DNA from: CAYVOX01 sp964453035
Lineage (GTDB): Bacteria; Chloroflexota; Anaerolineae; Anaerolineales; Anaerolineaceae
DNA length: 24,692 bases
Assembly: GCA_964453035.1 (NCBI GenBank)
Contig: CAYVOX010000035.1
Span: 1 to 24,692, forward strand
Reading direction: 5' to 3'
A program made the position numbers and the translations under genes. The notes below the pieces were generated by a model. That model was not told the DNA's origin and searched no databases. It was given only the letters and a program-made list of their open reading frames with translations. Below are positions 23,806-24,692 of the stretch, in pieces (the first letter of the stretch is position 1; each line of letters begins with the position of its first letter).

Positions 23806-24692
23806 AGGGCTGATTTTTCTCAGGACGAAGTTTTTCGTTACGCGCGCCATCTCATCCTGCCAGAGGTAGGCTTTGAAGGGCAGCGCCGGCTCAGGCAAGC
23901 CTCAGTGCTGCTGGTGGGCACCGGCGGGCTGGGCTCACCCATCGCGCTGTACCTGGCTGCCGCCGGGGTGGGTCGCATCGGGCTGGTGGATTTTGACCGG
24001 GTTGATTCCTCCAACCTGCAGCGCCAGGTCATCCATGCCACCTCCCGCCTGGGAAGCGCCAAAGTGGAATCTGCTCGCCGCCAGATGCTGGATCTCAACC
24101 CGCTCATCCAGGTGGATTGCTACGATACCGTTCTCACCGCCCGGAATGCTGCTGCCATCGCCGCGCCTTACGACCTGCTGCTGGACGGCACAGATAACTT
24201 TGCCACCCGCTACCTGCTCAATGACCTGGCGGTACTGACCGGCAAACCCTACATTTATGGCTCCATCTTCCGTTTTGAAGGTCAGGTGAGCGTCTTTGAT
24301 GCGCGTCGCGGACCGTGTTACCGCTGCCTGTTCCCTGAGCCGCCCCCGCCGGGCAGCGTGCCTTCCTGCGCCACCGCCGGCGTGATGGGCATCCTCCCCG
24401 GCACCATCGGCACCCTGCAGGCTGCCGAAGCCGTCAAGCTCATCGTCGGCATCGGCGAACCGCTCATCGGGCGCCTGCTGCTCTACGATGCGCTCGATAC
24501 CACCTTCCAGACCATCCGCCTGCGCAAAAACCCCGCCTGCAAGATTTGCTCCGACCACCCCCAGGTTACCAGCCTGGTGGATTACGACCAGTTCTGCGGC
24601 GCGCCGGCTGCGCCCGTTGAGCCCGCCGGGTTTGACACCACCTTCGAGCTCACCCCCGCCGATCTGGCTGAGGCGTTGAAGCAAGACCAGCC
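23803..24692 (+). CDS. moeB: MoeB/ThiF-type E1-like adenylyltransferase, probably with a C-terminal rhodanese domain (3' end outside window)
   Basis: Activates the C-terminal glycine of a ubiquitin-like sulfur carrier (MoaD or ThiS) by adenylation, for molybdopterin or thiamine biosynthesis. It starts at GTG 23803 and is open to the window edge, about 296 residues. It begins FRYARHLILPEVGFEGQRRLRQA, followed by the nucleotide-binding VLLVGTGGLGSP, NLQRQVIH, a DGTDNFATRY segment, the catalytic-type Cys in VPSCATAGVMG and two zinc CxxC pairs (CYRC, CKIC). The final residues (FELTPADLAEAL) look like the start of a rhodanese domain, as in MoeZ-type proteins, but that domain is cut off. moeB versus thiF cannot be settled from this part. 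Confidence 0.88.
   Translation, partial: MRADFSQDEVFRYARHLILPEVGFEGQRRLRQASVLLVGTGGLGSPIALYLAAAGVGRIGLVDFDRVDSSNLQRQVIHATSRLGSAKVESARRQMLDLNPLIQVDCYDTVLTARNAAAIAAPYDLLLDGTDNFATRYLLNDLAVLTGKPYIYGSIFRFEGQVSVFDARRGPCYRCLFPEPPPPGSVPSCATAGVMGILPGTIGTLQAAEAVKLIVGIGEPLIGRLLLYDALDTTFQTIRLRKNPACKICSDHPQVTSLVDYDQFCGAPAAPVEPAGFDTTFELTPADLAEALKQDQ

Noticed and set aside
1..24692. tRNA or rRNA genes
   Set aside because: I looked in the intergenic stretches and saw no cloverleaf with conserved TTCGAATC-type arms and no rRNA-like sequence.

Overview
The window looks like chromosomal DNA from a GC-rich, environmental bacterium, most likely a member of the Chloroflexota (class Anaerolineae). This is an inference from gene content: secreted proteins ending in a short YLP-type tail, a C-terminal FN3-like domain with a VDNLGFEIFR motif, small proline-rich PVTG-tailed membrane proteins, and a receiver-like protein carrying a transposase-like domain. 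A block of exactly 100 N at 16147-16246 shows it is scaffolded assembly, probably metagenomic.

Layout. (1) 3-2681 (+): the end of a surface-polysaccharide operon with overlapping genes: UDP-ManNAc dehydrogenase tail, UDP-GlcNAc 2-epimerase and a GT-B glycosyltransferase. (2) 2715-3215 (-) is a phosphoribosyltransferase, divergent from a secondary block on the + strand: a nucleotide pyrophosphatase/phosphodiesterase-like enzyme (3379-4665), a pseudo-receiver/roadblock-like/dead-IS200-transposase fusion (4708-6279), DNA polymerase I (6309-9107) and a large TPR protein (9146-11467) closed by a clear terminator. (3) 11554-14604 (-): a secreted repeat protein, a YfcE-type phosphoesterase, a DUF362 iron-sulfur protein and a small hypothetical.

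(4) 14643-22070 (-) is the most unusual part. Two modules share one plan: a promoter with an ATAGTC box 56-57 bp upstream of the -10 end, a structured leader ending in an intrinsic terminator (one copy in module B, two in tandem in module A), a large secreted protein (a gingipain-like C25 peptidase in B, a SpaA/prealbumin-repeat adhesin in A) ending in YLPxxxK or YFLPxxxK, and a small protein with signal peptide, proline-rich linker, IPVTG, one membrane span and a basic tail. I read this as a co-regulated, riboswitch-like-controlled cell-surface protein system. I could not match the leader RNA to a riboswitch class I know.

(5) 22100-22452 is non-coding: a pair of 37-bp repeats, an AT-rich dyad and a perfect 13-bp inverted repeat. 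They precede a copper-type pair (+): a TauE/SafE membrane protein fused to a cupredoxin-like domain (22453-23493) and a heavy-metal-associated domain protein (23500-23712). The window ends inside a MoeB/ThiF-type E1-like enzyme (from 23803), cut at the edge just where a rhodanese domain seems to begin.

Several genes (4708, 12504, 14604) have a -10 hexamer 6-7 nt before the ATG and no ribosome binding site, which suggests leaderless mRNAs. All assignments come from reading motifs; no database search was run.
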